In this document: piece by piece, positions 55,873 through 64,000 of the stretch | Layout of the letters: the number at the start of each line of letters is the position of its first letter | Position numbering within the stretch: the stretch's first letter is position 1 | Assembly: GCF_014197855.1 (NCBI RefSeq) | Contig: NZ_JACIGJ010000016.1 | Coordinates: 24,171 to 88,170, forward strand | Direction: 5' to 3' | DNA from: Roseospira marina | GTDB lineage: Bacteria; Pseudomonadota; Alphaproteobacteria; Rhodospirillales; Rhodospirillaceae | Length of the DNA stretch: 64,000 nt | Notes under the pieces: model-generated | Seen by the model: only the letters and a program-made list of their open reading frames with translations | Told to the model about the DNA's origin: nothing | The model's database searches: none | Program-made: the position numbers and the translations under genes

Positions 55873-58558
55873 AACGCCGACACTCTGGCTTCTGCTGGGC
55901 GGGGCTGCGGCGCTCGTGGCGGCGGTCGTGGTCGGCCATCCCGCGGTGGCGCATGTCTGGCCGATGGTGCCGTCTGGAACGGCGGCGGCGCTGGCCGGCA
56001 TCGGCTGCGCGCTGATGGTGCTGGCGCTGGCGGGCGTGGCGCGCCTTCTGGCGCACCAGCGGCGGGCGGCGGACCTGGGCGTGCTGCTCGGCCGTACGCT
56101 GGAGAGCGAGGGGGAGGCCCGCCTGCTGCGGGACGCCGAGGGGCGCGTGCTGTTCGCCAACGCGGCGGCGCGGCGGTTGTGGCCGGCGCTGGACCCGATC
56201 GCGGACACGCGCGCCCGCCTGTACGATCCGCGCCGTCTGCCGACGCTGGAGGATGGGGTCGGCCGGCTGGAGCGGCTCGCGGCGGCGGCCGAGGTGGCGT
56301 ATGCGGAACGTCTGACGCTCGCCTTGCGCCATGCGCTGGACGGGGACACGCTCTCGACCGACGGCGCGGCCGGGGCGAGTGAGCCGGTGCCCTGGACCCC
56401 GGCCCTGGATGAGCCCGAGTGGTGGGATGTAAGCGTGCGGATCGTCGGGGAGCCGATGGAGCGTTGGCGCGCCCGGTGCGCCCCCCGGCTCTGGGTGGCG
56501 CGCGATATCACCGCCCAGCGGGCCATCGACGAGGTGCTGACGCGCGAACGCGAGAGCCTGTCCGATTTCCTGTATTTCCTCCCGGTGGGGCTGTACGCCG
56601 TCGATGCCGACGGCCGGTTGCGGTTCGTGAACCAGCGGATGGCCCGGTGGTTGGACCGGACGCCCGAAGAGGTGCGGGGCATGGCGCTGGCGGCCGTGGT
56701 GGACGGCGGCACGCCGCCCCTGGCGGACGGCGACTGGCGCGGGGACATGCGGTTCGTCTCCGCCGACGGGCATCGCTTTTCGGCCCTGGTCAGTCAGGCC
56801 ACCTATGAGGATGCCGGCGAGCTGATGACCCAGGGGGTGGTCATGCGCGAGGCGGCGGACCTGTCGCAGGAGGGGGAGGAACCCGCTGCGGGGGCGCCCG
56901 GCACCTGGCGCTGGGACCGCATGTTCCGGTGGTTGTTCGACGGGGCGCCGGTGGGGATCGCGCTGATGGATCCCGACGGGCGGCTGACCGACTGTAACCG
57001 CGCGCTTCAGGTGCTTCTGCGCCAGAGTCGCGAGGATCTGCTGGACCAGTCGCTGACGGCGTTGGTGTCGGACGCCGATCGCGCGGCGGTGGCCGATGCG
57101 CTGGGGCGGCTGCTCGGTGGTGGTGACGCCGGGGGTGTGCAACTCGATATCACCCTGGACCCGGAGCCCGCCGCCGCGTCGCTGGACGTTCCGGCGGAAG
57201 GGGCGGGGCAGGGCCATCCTCCACCCCCAGCGCGGCCGGTGACTGCCGCCCTGTTCCTCGGACCGATGGGCGGCAAGGAAGGCGTGTTGGTCGAGGGAGT
57301 GATCGCCCATCTGATCGATACCTCCGAGCAGCGCAGCCTGGAGCGCCAGTTCGCCCAGGCGCAGAAGATGCAGGCCATGGGCCAGCTTGCCGGCGGGGTC
57401 GCGCACGACTTCAACAATCTGCTGACCGCGATGATCGGCTACTCCGATCTGTTGTTGCAGCGCCACGGCACCGGCGATCCGTCATTCGCCGACATCATGC
57501 AGATCCGCCAGAACGCCAACCGTGCGGCCAATCTGGTCCGCCAGCTTCTGGCGTTCTCGCGCCGCCAGCCGCTGCGGCCACGGCCGCTGGACGTGGGCGC
57601 TGCCCTGTCGGAGCTGTCGCACTTGCTGCGCCGGCTGCTGGGCGAGACCATTCTGCTGCGGCTGGTACACGGCCGCGAGGTGGATCGGGTGCGGGTGGAC
57701 CCAGGCCAATTCGATCAGGTCATCATCAACCTCGCCGTCAACGCCCGCGATGCCATGCCAGGCGGCGGCGAGTTGACTATCGCAACCCGGTTGGCGCGCC
57801 TGGACGCGCCGGTGGACCGGGGGGCGGAAACGATGCCGGCCGGCACCTATGTCGTCATCGAGGTGCGCGATACCGGCAAGGGCATCAGCCCGGACAATCT
57901 CGGCCGCATCTTCGAGCCGTTCTTCACGACCAAGGGCGGCACGGCCGTGGGCGCGGGGACGGGGCTCGGCCTGTCGACCGTGTACGGCATCCTGCGTCAG
58001 ACGGGCGGTTTCATCGACGTGTCGTCGACCATGGGCGAGGGGACGACGTTCTCGATCAGCCTGCCGCGCGACGTGCCGGCGGCCGAGACCGGGGCGGGGG
58101 ATGTCGCTGCCCGGGCGGACGGTCCCCACGACGCTGTGCCGTCCGCTGCGGAACCCGCGCGGGGGGACGCGCCGGAGGTCGAGGATCTGTCCGGTGCCGG
58201 AACCATCCTGCTGGTGGAGGACGAAGACCCAGTGCGCATGTTCGCGGCCCGGGCGTTGCGCAACAAGGGGTACACCGTTCTGGAGGCCGGAACCGGCGAG
58301 ATGGCGTTGGAGACGATGCGCGACGGGCCGCCCCTGGCGCTGCTCATCACCGACATGGTGATGCCGGGCATGGATGGGGCGACGTTGGCGCGGCAGGCCC
58401 GCGAGCAGCGGCCCGAGCTGCGGGTCATCATCATCAGCGGCTATTCCGAGGACACGGCGCGCGGCGATATCCTTGAGCAGCCGCACATCCATTTCCTGCC
58501 GAAGCCGTTCAGCTTGAAGCTTCTGGCGGAAACCGTGAAAACCGTCCTGGCGGCCTGA
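55841..58558 (+). CDS. cckA: CckA-type hybrid sensor histidine kinase
   Basis: 905 residues. Two N-terminal transmembrane helices (about 15-33 and 46-70), PAS-type domains around 75-140, 245-330 and 370-430, then HisKA with H522 in GGVAHDFNNLL, the HATPase motifs (VIINLAVNARDAM, DTGKGI, GAGTGLGLS) and a C-terminal receiver with Asp838. The QAQKMQAMGQLAGGVAHDFN region and TM-PAS-kinase-receiver order match CckA, which controls CtrA through ChpT. The ATG lies inside flhB and is preceded by GAGG 9 nt upstream. Assignment to CckA rather than another hybrid kinase is inferred. Confidence 0.85.
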   Translation: MSCVSGRRFIKTPTLWLLLGGAAALVAAVVVGHPAVAHVWPMVPSGTAAALAGIGCALMVLALAGVARLLAHQRRAADLGVLLGRTLESEGEARLLRDAEGRVLFANAAARRLWPALDPIADTRARLYDPRRLPTLEDGVGRLERLAAAAEVAYAERLTLALRHALDGDTLSTDGAAGASEPVPWTPALDEPEWWDVSVRIVGEPMERWRARCAPRLWVARDITAQRAIDEVLTRERESLSDFLYFLPVGLYAVDADGRLRFVNQRMARWLDRTPEEVRGMALAAVVDGGTPPLADGDWRGDMRFVSADGHRFSALVSQATYEDAGELMTQGVVMREAADLSQEGEEPAAGAPGTWRWDRMFRWLFDGAPVGIALMDPDGRLTDCNRALQVLLRQSREDLLDQSLTALVSDADRAAVADALGRLLGGGDAGGVQLDITLDPEPAAASLDVPAEGAGQGHPPPPARPVTAALFLGPMGGKEGVLVEGVIAHLIDTSEQRSLERQFAQAQKMQAMGQLAGGVAHDFNNLLTAMIGYSDLLLQRHGTGDPSFADIMQIRQNANRAANLVRQLLAFSRRQPLRPRPLDVGAALSELSHLLRRLLGETILLRLVHGREVDRVRVDPGQFDQVIINLAVNARDAMPGGGELTIATRLARLDAPVDRGAETMPAGTYVVIEVRDTGKGISPDNLGRIFEPFFTTKGGTAVGAGTGLGLSTVYGILRQTGGFIDVSSTMGEGTTFSISLPRDVPAAETGAGDVAARADGPHDAVPSAAEPARGDAPEVEDLSGAGTILLVEDEDPVRMFAARALRNKGYTVLEAGTGEMALETMRDGPPLALLITDMVMPGMDGATLARQAREQRPELRVIIISGYSEDTARGDILEQPHIHFLPKPFSLKLLAETVKTVLAA

Positions 58559-58573
58559 TCGGGACGGTGCCCG

Positions 58574-58615
58574 AAAGGCTTGGGCGGGGCCTTAAAAGGC
58601 TTGGGCGGGGCCTTA
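58574..58615. repeat. Perfect 21-bp tandem duplication, each copy a hairpin
   Basis: AAAGGCTTGGGCGGGGCCTTA occurs twice back to back (58574-58594 and 58595-58615). Each unit contains AAGGC...GCCTT inverted arms. It lies 15 bp past the cckA stop and contains the stop codon of the minus-strand entericidin-like gene in its second copy. It may act as a terminator for both converging genes. Confidence 0.7.
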
Positions 58616-58774
58616 AATGCTGTCGCGGACATCCCGGGCCGCGTTGGAGATCGCGTGGCCGCCCGCTTGGATGTCCCGGCCCATGCCTTCGACCGTGCCA
58701 CAGGCGGTCAATCCGATCGTGCCGGTGAGAAGAACAAGACACGCCACCAACTGTGCGACGCGAGATCGGATCAT
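58613..58774 (-). CDS. Entericidin EcnA/B-family small lipoprotein
   Basis: 53 residues, on the minus strand. A basic N-terminus and hydrophobic helix (about 7-22) end in the lipobox L-T-A-C, with lipidation expected at Cys25. The mature part CGTVEGMGRDIQAGGHAISN is the entericidin signature: C-x-T-V, then G-x-G-x-D-I-Q. AAAGGT lies a few bases before the ATG. Family members are small membrane lipoproteins linked to stress or toxin-antidote behaviour; only one copy is seen here. It converges with cckA. Confidence 0.8.
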   Translation of the reverse strand: MIRSRVAQLVACLVLLTGTIGLTACGTVEGMGRDIQAGGHAISNAARDVRDSI

Positions 58775-59015
58775 CGACAGGGACCTTTCGGAACCGGGGC
58801 GGACGGAGACTCCCCTTGTTGATACGGGATTGGGGTGGAATGAGGGCGGCGATGCGGGCGCTCAGGGGAACGTCGACACCCGGCATGACGAGGATGGGGC
58901 CACATCGACCCGACGGCGGAAACGGGTGGTGGTGCGCGTACAACCTCCGGGTCTGGGGGAGCACGGGAAGGGCCCCCGACCCCACCCACGCGGGCCCGCC
59001 ACGGGACGGCCCCGA

Positions 59016-59360
59016 TCAGGCGGTGGTGAGCCCAGCCTCCTCCGGGGTGCGGGCCTTGATGGCCAGGGCGTGCACGCGCTCGCGCAGTTCGTCCGTGAGC
59101 AGGTCGTTGACCATGCGGTGCCGGTCGATCCGCGACTGCCCGGCGAACGCAGCGGAGACGACGTCGACCCGGAAGTGCGTCTCCCCCTGGCCGTCGATGG
59201 GGGCGTGGCCATGATCCGCGCCCTGCTCGGCCAATGCGGCCATGCGCGGGCCATGATGCGCGTGTTTGCGCGAGTCGTCGACGATGGTCAGGGAGACGGG
59301 GTCCAGCGCCGCCCGCAGCTTGGTCTCAATGCGGGTCCGGTACGGGGCAGTGTCGGTCAT
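59016..59360 (-). CDS. bolA: BolA family protein
   Basis: 114 residues from ATG 59360, with GAGGAG at good spacing; the frame is open further upstream without similarity. The class II KH-like fold shows LTIVDDSRKHAHH and GETHFRVDVVSAAFAGQSRI, then RHRMVNDLL. The His residues that bind a 2Fe-2S cluster with a monothiol glutaredoxin are present. It likely acts in iron-sulfur handling or stress morphology. Divergent from mutA. Confidence 0.92.
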   Translation of the reverse strand: MTDTAPYRTRIETKLRAALDPVSLTIVDDSRKHAHHGPRMAALAEQGADHGHAPIDGQGETHFRVDVVSAAFAGQSRIDRHRMVNDLLTDELRERVHALAIKARTPEEAGLTTA

Positions 59361-59574
59361 GGTGGGCGGCTCCTCGCGAGTCACGGGGGACCCCAGCATG
59401 TGGCGTCCGTTCGGCGGGCGATCAAGATGGGGGCCGGGGGCTCCGAGGGGGCTCCAAGGGTGGTTTCTCCCCGAATCGGGCACGACGGCGCGTTGAAGGA
59501 CCGCGCGCACCTTTGCTAAACTACGACACCCCGGTCCCCTGGATCCTGGATGGACACTGGAAGGGTTCCCCCTC

Positions 59575-61710
59575 ATGACGGATGCCCCGATGCGCTTTGC
59601 CGAGGACTTTGCTCCGGCCAGCCACGCCGATTGGATGGCGCTGGTCGAAAAGGCTCTCGATGGCGCTCCTTTTGACAAGAAGTTGGTTTCCCGCACGCTG
59701 GACGGCTTGGCGATACAGCCGCTGTACACGCGGGAGCACTGGCCGGCCGAGGGCGATCCCTCCGGCATGCCCGGTGCGATGCCCTTCACACGCGGGCGTA
59801 AGCCCTTGGCGCAGGCGGACAGCGGATGGGACATCCGGCAGCTCCACGCCAACCCGGACATCGCGGCGACCAAGGCGGCCATCGCCGACGACCTGGCCAA
59901 CAGCGTGACCTCGCTGCTGCTCCGCCTGGATGGCGCGGGGCGCGCCGGCCTGGACGCCGATGATCCGGCCGCCGCTGATCTGTTCGGCCAGGGTGGCCTG
60001 TCTCTGTCGTCGATGGCGGCGTGGGACGCCGTGCTGAGCGATGTGGACCTGACCAAGATCCCGGTGGCGCTTCAGGCCGGCCCGCAGGCGCCGGTGGTCG
60101 CGGCCATGCTGACCGCCCTGTGGTGCCAACGCGGGGTCACGGAGACGAACGCCAAGGGCGCGTTCAACGTCGACCCGCTGGGCGCCCTGGCGGAGTTCGG
60201 CCGCCTGCCCACCAGCATCGAGACGGCCCTCGGGCACATGGCGTCGCTGGCCGAGAAGACGGCGCAGACCTTCCCGACCGGGCAGGTGACGACGGTGGGG
60301 GTGGACTCTGCGGCGTACTACGATGCCGGCGCCAGCGAGGCGCAGGATTTGGCCTGCTCCATGGCGACCGCAGTGGCCTACCTGCGCGCCATGGAAGAGG
60401 CCGGGCTGCCCATCGACGACGCCTGCGGTCAGATCGCGTTCTCGTTCTCGCTCGGTACCGACCAGTACCTGAACATTGCCAAACTGCGGGCCGCCCGCCT
60501 GATGTGGGCGCGCATCACAGAGGCCTGCGAGGCGTCCGAGCCGGCGCGCGCCGCCCGCATCCACGCCGTGACCGCGGGGCGCGTCCTGACCCGCCGCGAC
60601 CCCTGGGTCAATCTGCTGCGCGGTACCATGGCGTGCTTCTCCGCCGCCGTGGCCGGGGCCAACAGCATCACGGTCATGCCGCACGACGCCGCGCTGGGGC
60701 AGCCGAGCCCGCTGGCGCGCCGCATCGCGCGCAACACCCAGCTCATCCTCCAGGAGGAAAGCCAGCTCAACCGGGTGATCGACCCGGCGGGCGGCTCCTG
60801 GGCGCTGGAGCGACTGACCGAGGACCTGGCCGGCGCCGCCTGGGTGCTGTTCCAGGACATCGAGAAGGGTGGCGGTATGGCGCAGGCCCTGACTTCCGGC
60901 CGGATCGCCGAGCAGATCGCCGAGGTGCGCGAGGCCCGGCGCAAGGACATCGCCAAGCGCAAGGCGCCGATCACCGGCATTTCGGAATTCCCCAATCTGG
61001 CGGAGCCTGCGCCGGAGCTGGCCGATCCGGATCTGGACGCATTGCGCGCGACCGCATCGGCCGATCTGGCGGCGGTGCGCGAGGATTCCACGGCCGATGT
61101 GCTCTCGGTCGAGGGCGCGGCCGAGGAACTGGACGCCCTTCCGACCGAAATCGCGACCGCGACCATCAAGGGCGCGACGCTGGGTGAACTGGTCCGGGCC
61201 TCGACCCGGGACGGTGCCGACGCGATCGACATCGCGCCCCTGCCGTCGTACCGGCTGGCGGAGGACTTCGAAGCCCTGCGGGACGCCTCCGACGCGGTGC
61301 AGGAGGCTACGGGCGCCCGGCCCGCGATGTTCATGGCCAACATGGGGCCGATCGCGCACCACACGGCGCGCGCCACCTTTGCCCGGAACTTTTTCGAGGC
61401 GGGCGGCATCGAGTGCCAGACCAACACCGGGTTCAAGGACGCCGACGCCTGCGCGCTGGCGTTCCGCGAAAGCGGGGCCAAGGCGGCCATCATCTGCTCG
61501 TCCGACAAGGTGTACGAGGAACTGGCCGAACCGACGGCGCGCGCGCTGAAGGCGGCGGGTTGTAAGGCCCTCTATCTCGCCGGTCGTCCGGCCCCCGAGG
61601 TGAAGACGGCCTTCGAGGCCGCCGGCATCGACCACTTTATCTATATGGGGTGTGACGTGCTCGGCACGTTGCAGGGTCTCCACGCCGAACTGGGAGTGAC
61701 CAGCCGATGA
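59575..61710 (+). CDS. mutA: Methylmalonyl-CoA mutase small (beta) subunit
   Basis: 711 residues, with GGAAGGG before the ATG. The substrate-barrel half aligns with the large subunit ([12 protein letters not shown], then [20 protein letters not shown] and [20 protein letters not shown]). The C-terminal cobalamin-like domain lacks the DxHxxG motif, as in all small subunits, so it does not bind B12 and is structural. The stop overlaps the mutB start (ATGA). Confidence 0.94.
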   Translation: MTDAPMRFAEDFAPASHADWMALVEKALDGAPFDKKLVSRTLDGLAIQPLYTREHWPAEGDPSGMPGAMPFTRGRKPLAQADSGWDIRQLHANPDIAATKAAIADDLANSVTSLLLRLDGAGRAGLDADDPAAADLFGQGGLSLSSMAAWDAVLSDVDLTKIPVALQAGPQAPVVAAMLTALWCQRGVTETNAKGAFNVDPLGALAEFGRLPTSIETALGHMASLAEKTAQTFPTGQVTTVGVDSAAYYDAGASEAQDLACSMATAVAYLRAMEEAGLPIDDACGQIAFSFSLGTDQYLNIAKLRAARLMWARITEACEASEPARAARIHAVTAGRVLTRRDPWVNLLRGTMACFSAAVAGANSITVMPHDAALGQPSPLARRIARNTQLILQEESQLNRVIDPAGGSWALERLTEDLAGAAWVLFQDIEKGGGMAQALTSGRIAEQIAEVREARRKDIAKRKAPITGISEFPNLAEPAPELADPDLDALRATASADLAAVREDSTADVLSVEGAAEELDALPTEIATATIKGATLGELVRASTRDGADAIDIAPLPSYRLAEDFEALRDASDAVQEATGARPAMFMANMGPIAHHTARATFARNFFEAGGIECQTNTGFKDADACALAFRESGAKAAIICSSDKVYEELAEPTARALKAAGCKALYLAGRPAPEVKTAFEAAGIDHFIYMGCDVLGTLQGLHAELGVTSR

Positions 61711-63902
61711 GTGCGATCCCCGACTTTTCCGGCGTTGCCTTCAACCCGAAGGGCAGCGGAGACCTGAAGGACTGGCGCGAGGCCGCGGAGGCCGAGTGCG
61801 GCGGGCACCTGGATCATATGCTGTGGCAGACGCCGGAGCAGATCCCGGTCAAGCCGCTCTACACCGCCGCCGACATTGATGGCCTCGACTTCCTGGACAC
61901 CGTGCCGGGCAAGGCGCCGTTCCTGCGCGGTCCCTATCCGACCATGTACGTCCAGCGGCCCTGGACCATCCGCCAGTACGCCGGCTTCTCGACGGCGGCG
62001 GATTCCAACGCCTTCTACCGCCGCAATCTGGCGGCGGGGCAGAAGGGCCTGTCCGTGGCCTTCGATCTTGCCACGCACCGGGGCTACGACAGCGACCACC
62101 CGCGCGTGGCCGGTGATGTCGGCATGGCCGGCGTGGCGATCGACTCCATTCTGGACATGCGCCAGCTCTTCGACGGCATTCCGCTCGACAAGATGAGCGT
62201 GTCCATGACCATGAACGGCGCCGTTCTGCCGGTGCTGGCGCTGTACATCGTGGCGGCGGAAGAGCAGGGCGTGAAGCCCGAGCAACTGGCAGGGACCATT
62301 CAGAACGACATTCTGAAGGAGTTCATGGTCCGCAATACCTACATCTACCCGCCGATGCCGTCGATGCGCATCATTTCGGACATCTTCGCCTTCACCTCGC
62401 AGAAGATGCCCAAGTACAACTCCATTTCCATCTCCGGTTATCACATGCAGGAGGCCGGCGCGACCGCCGACCTGGAGATGGCGTACACCCTGGCCGACGG
62501 CGTGCAGTACGCCCGCGCCGGCATGGACGCGGGGTTGAGCATCGACGCCTTCGCGCCGCGCCTGTCGTTCTTCTGGGCGATCGGCATGAACTTCTACATG
62601 GAAGTCGCCAAGATGCGCGCCGCCCGCCTGCTGTGGGCCCGGCTCATCAAGCAGTTCAATCCGAAGAGCGAGAAGTCGCTGTCCCTGCGGACCCACTGCC
62701 AGACGTCGGGCTGGTCGCTGACCGCGCAGGACGTTTTCAACAACGTGGTCCGCACCTGTGTGGAGGCCATGGGGGCCACCCAGGGCCACACCCAGTCGCT
62801 TCACACCAACGCGCTCGATGAGGCGCTGGCGCTGCCGACTGACTTCTCGGCCCGTATTGCCCGTCAGACGCAGCTGTTCATCCAGGAAGAGGCCGGCACC
62901 AACCGGATCATCGACCCCTGGGGCGGCAGCTACTACGTGGAGCGCCTGACCCACGACCTCGCCGCCCGCGCCTGGGCGCACATCCAGGAGGTCGAGGCCG
63001 AGGGCGGCATGGCCAAGGCGATCGAGGCCGGCATTCCCAAGATGCGCATCGAGGAAGCCTCCGCCCGCACCCAGGCCCGCATCGACAGCGGCCTTCAGAC
63101 CGTCGTGGGCGTGAACAAGTACCGCGCCACCGGCAAGGACAACATCGAGGTCCTGAAGGTCGAGAACGCGGCTGTGCGGCGGGAGCAGGTCGAGAAGCTC
63201 CAGACGCTGCGGGCCGAGCGTGACAACGAGGCCCTGCGGCCGCATCTGGAGGCGCTGACCAAGGCGGCCGAGACCGGCGAGGGCAACCTGCTGGAGCTGG
63301 CCGTGAACGCCGCCCGCGCCCGCGCCAGTGTCGGCGAGATCTCCGACGCCCTGGAAAAGGTCTACGGGCGGCACAAGGCCGACATCCGCGCCATCCAGGG
63401 CGTGTACGGACGGGAGGTGAGCGCCGTGTCCGATGTGGTGGGGCGCGTCAAGCGCATGGTCGAGGAGTTCGAGGCCAACGACGGCCGCCGGCCGCGTATC
63501 CTGATCGCCAAGATGGGTCAGGACGGCCACGACCGGGGCCAGAAGGTGATCGCCACTGCGTTCGCCGACCTGGGCTTCGACGTGGACATCGGGCCGCTGT
63601 TCCAGACCCCGGAGGAGGCCGCGCGGCAGGCGGTCGAGAACGACGTGCACATCGTCGGCGCCTCGTCGCTGGCGGCCGGTCACCTGACCCTGGTGCCGGA
63701 ACTGCGCGCCGCGCTCGACAAGGAAGGCCGCGACGACATCATGATCGTCGTGGGCGGCGTGATCCCGCCGCAGGACTTCGACGCGCTCTATGCCGCCGGC
63801 GCCAAGGCGATCTTCCCGCCCGGCACGTCGATTCCGGACAGCGCCATCGATCTGGTGGCGAAGCTGAACGAGGCCCTGGGCTACACCACCAAGGCCGCGT
63901 AG
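61707..63902 (+). CDS. mutB: Methylmalonyl-CoA mutase large (alpha) subunit, B12-binding
   Basis: 731 residues. The TIM barrel starts near residue 40, with [20 protein letters not shown] and [20 protein letters not shown] forming the CoA and radical site. The C-terminal cobalamin domain has [10 protein letters not shown], where His608 is the lower cobalt ligand, then SSLAAGH and GGVIPPQDF. It converts (R)-methylmalonyl-CoA to succinyl-CoA, completing propionyl-CoA assimilation after PccAB. The chaperone gene meaB, often downstream, is not seen before the insertion sequence. Confidence 0.97.
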   Translation: MSAIPDFSGVAFNPKGSGDLKDWREAAEAECGGHLDHMLWQTPEQIPVKPLYTAADIDGLDFLDTVPGKAPFLRGPYPTMYVQRPWTIRQYAGFSTAADSNAFYRRNLAAGQKGLSVAFDLATHRGYDSDHPRVAGDVGMAGVAIDSILDMRQLFDGIPLDKMSVSMTMNGAVLPVLALYIVAAEEQGVKPEQLAGTIQNDILKEFMVRNTYIYPPMPSMRIISDIFAFTSQKMPKYNSISISGYHMQEAGATADLEMAYTLADGVQYARAGMDAGLSIDAFAPRLSFFWAIGMNFYMEVAKMRAARLLWARLIKQFNPKSEKSLSLRTHCQTSGWSLTAQDVFNNVVRTCVEAMGATQGHTQSLHTNALDEALALPTDFSARIARQTQLFIQEEAGTNRIIDPWGGSYYVERLTHDLAARAWAHIQEVEAEGGMAKAIEAGIPKMRIEEASARTQARIDSGLQTVVGVNKYRATGKDNIEVLKVENAAVRREQVEKLQTLRAERDNEALRPHLEALTKAAETGEGNLLELAVNAARARASVGEISDALEKVYGRHKADIRAIQGVYGREVSAVSDVVGRVKRMVEEFEANDGRRPRILIAKMGQDGHDRGQKVIATAFADLGFDVDIGPLFQTPEEAARQAVENDVHIVGASSLAAGHLTLVPELRAALDKEGRDDIMIVVGGVIPPQDFDALYAAGAKAIFPPGTSIPDSAIDLVAKLNEALGYTTKAA

Positions 63903-63915
63903 GGCGGTCCAATCC

Positions 63916-64000
63916 GGATACATAGGTAACAGAACAGACCGGAGACATGGGTAACAGGTCGTCAAGATGGTCGCGGAGGTGCGGCCATGGTTTGGAAAGA
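63916..64000 (+). mobile_element. Left part of an IS481-type insertion sequence
   Basis: Starting about 15 bp after the mutB stop, the sequence contains ATACATAGGTAACAG and GACATGGGTAACAG, a repeated motif seen at the ends of IS481-family elements, followed by the transposase start. The exact left end and the target duplication cannot be defined because the element runs out of the window. Confidence 0.55.
63987..64000 (+). CDS. IS481-family transposase, first codons only
   Basis: ATG GTT TGG AAA GA at the window edge encodes M-V-W-K, the usual beginning of IS481 transposases; GGAGGT lies 7 nt upstream. Only 14 nt are visible, so identification rests mainly on the preceding GGTAACAG repeats. 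Confidence 0.5.

Noticed and set aside
59361..59574. PccR-type TTTGCAA-N4-TTGCAAA operator before mutA
   Set aside because: Only a partial CTTTGCTAAA near the start is present, with no second half.

Overview
The window is one strongly GC-rich, gene-dense stretch of an alphaproteobacterial chromosome, most likely from the Rhodospirillales (Azospirillum/Rhodospirillum-like). The evidence is the gene order rpsB-tsf-pyrH-frr-uppS-cdsA-dxr-rseP-bamA-skp-fabZ-lpxA-lpxI/lpxB, a CckA-type hybrid kinase directly behind flhB, a PAS-MCP-PilZ chemoreceptor, a cobalamin-dependent ribonucleotide reductase and enzymes of the ethylmalonyl-CoA pathway. No plasmid, prophage or CRISPR locus is visible. Accessory DNA is limited to a decayed integrase beside a tRNA-Thr gene and the first bases of an IS481-type transposase at the right edge.

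Layout. 1-4.2 kb: a signalling group (periplasmic solute-binding protein, membrane HAMP-SpoIIE phosphatase, HD-GYP protein) and a 69-residue membrane protein. 4.7-8.3 kb: propionyl-CoA carboxylase pccB-pccA. 8.3-11.7 kb: chemoreceptor and NAD-type isocitrate dehydrogenase. 11.7-26.2 kb: a long minus-strand cluster for translation, isoprenoid, phospholipid, outer-membrane assembly and lipid A synthesis, in which LpxI and LpxB are fused into one protein and lpxD is absent. 26.6-28.3 kb: MarR regulator and divergent membrane protein with two matching operator palindromes, integrase remnant, tRNA-Thr(CGT). 28.5-32.1 kb: nucleoside 2-deoxyribosyltransferase, an SDHAF4-like protein, a TrmN6-like methyltransferase, a DUF2007 protein, polyprenyl diphosphate synthase. 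32.1-38.1 kb: Mrp, HflK-HflC, NrdJ. 38.4-42.7 kb: ftsE-ftsX-DUF218-plsC and a zinc-ribbon/DUF3426 protein. 42.7-50.4 kb: mesaconyl-CoA hydratase, a malyl-CoA lyase/thioesterase-family protein, pyridoxal kinase, SAM hydroxide adenosyltransferase and a TakP-type TRAP transporter. 50.6-58.8 kb: HEPN protein, two minus-strand genes including a free-standing FlhB C-terminal domain, flgB-flgC-fliE-fliQ-fliR-flhB-cckA, and an entericidin-type lipoprotein. 59-64 kb: bolA, methylmalonyl-CoA mutase mutA-mutB, IS481 start.

How it fits together. Mesaconyl-CoA hydratase and the CitE-type enzyme belong to the ethylmalonyl-CoA route, which releases glyoxylate and propionyl-CoA; PccAB and MutAB then take propionyl-CoA to succinyl-CoA. 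These genes sit in three separate blocks of the window. Methylmalonyl-CoA mutase and NrdJ both need adenosylcobalamin, so the organism depends on B12 for carbon assimilation and DNA precursors. The window is mostly conserved core genome. The least ordinary items are the LpxI-LpxB fusion, the missing lpxD, the solute-binding-protein/phosphatase/HD-GYP locus, the paired MarR operators, and the FlhB-C-like protein paired with a DRRR-repeat protein.
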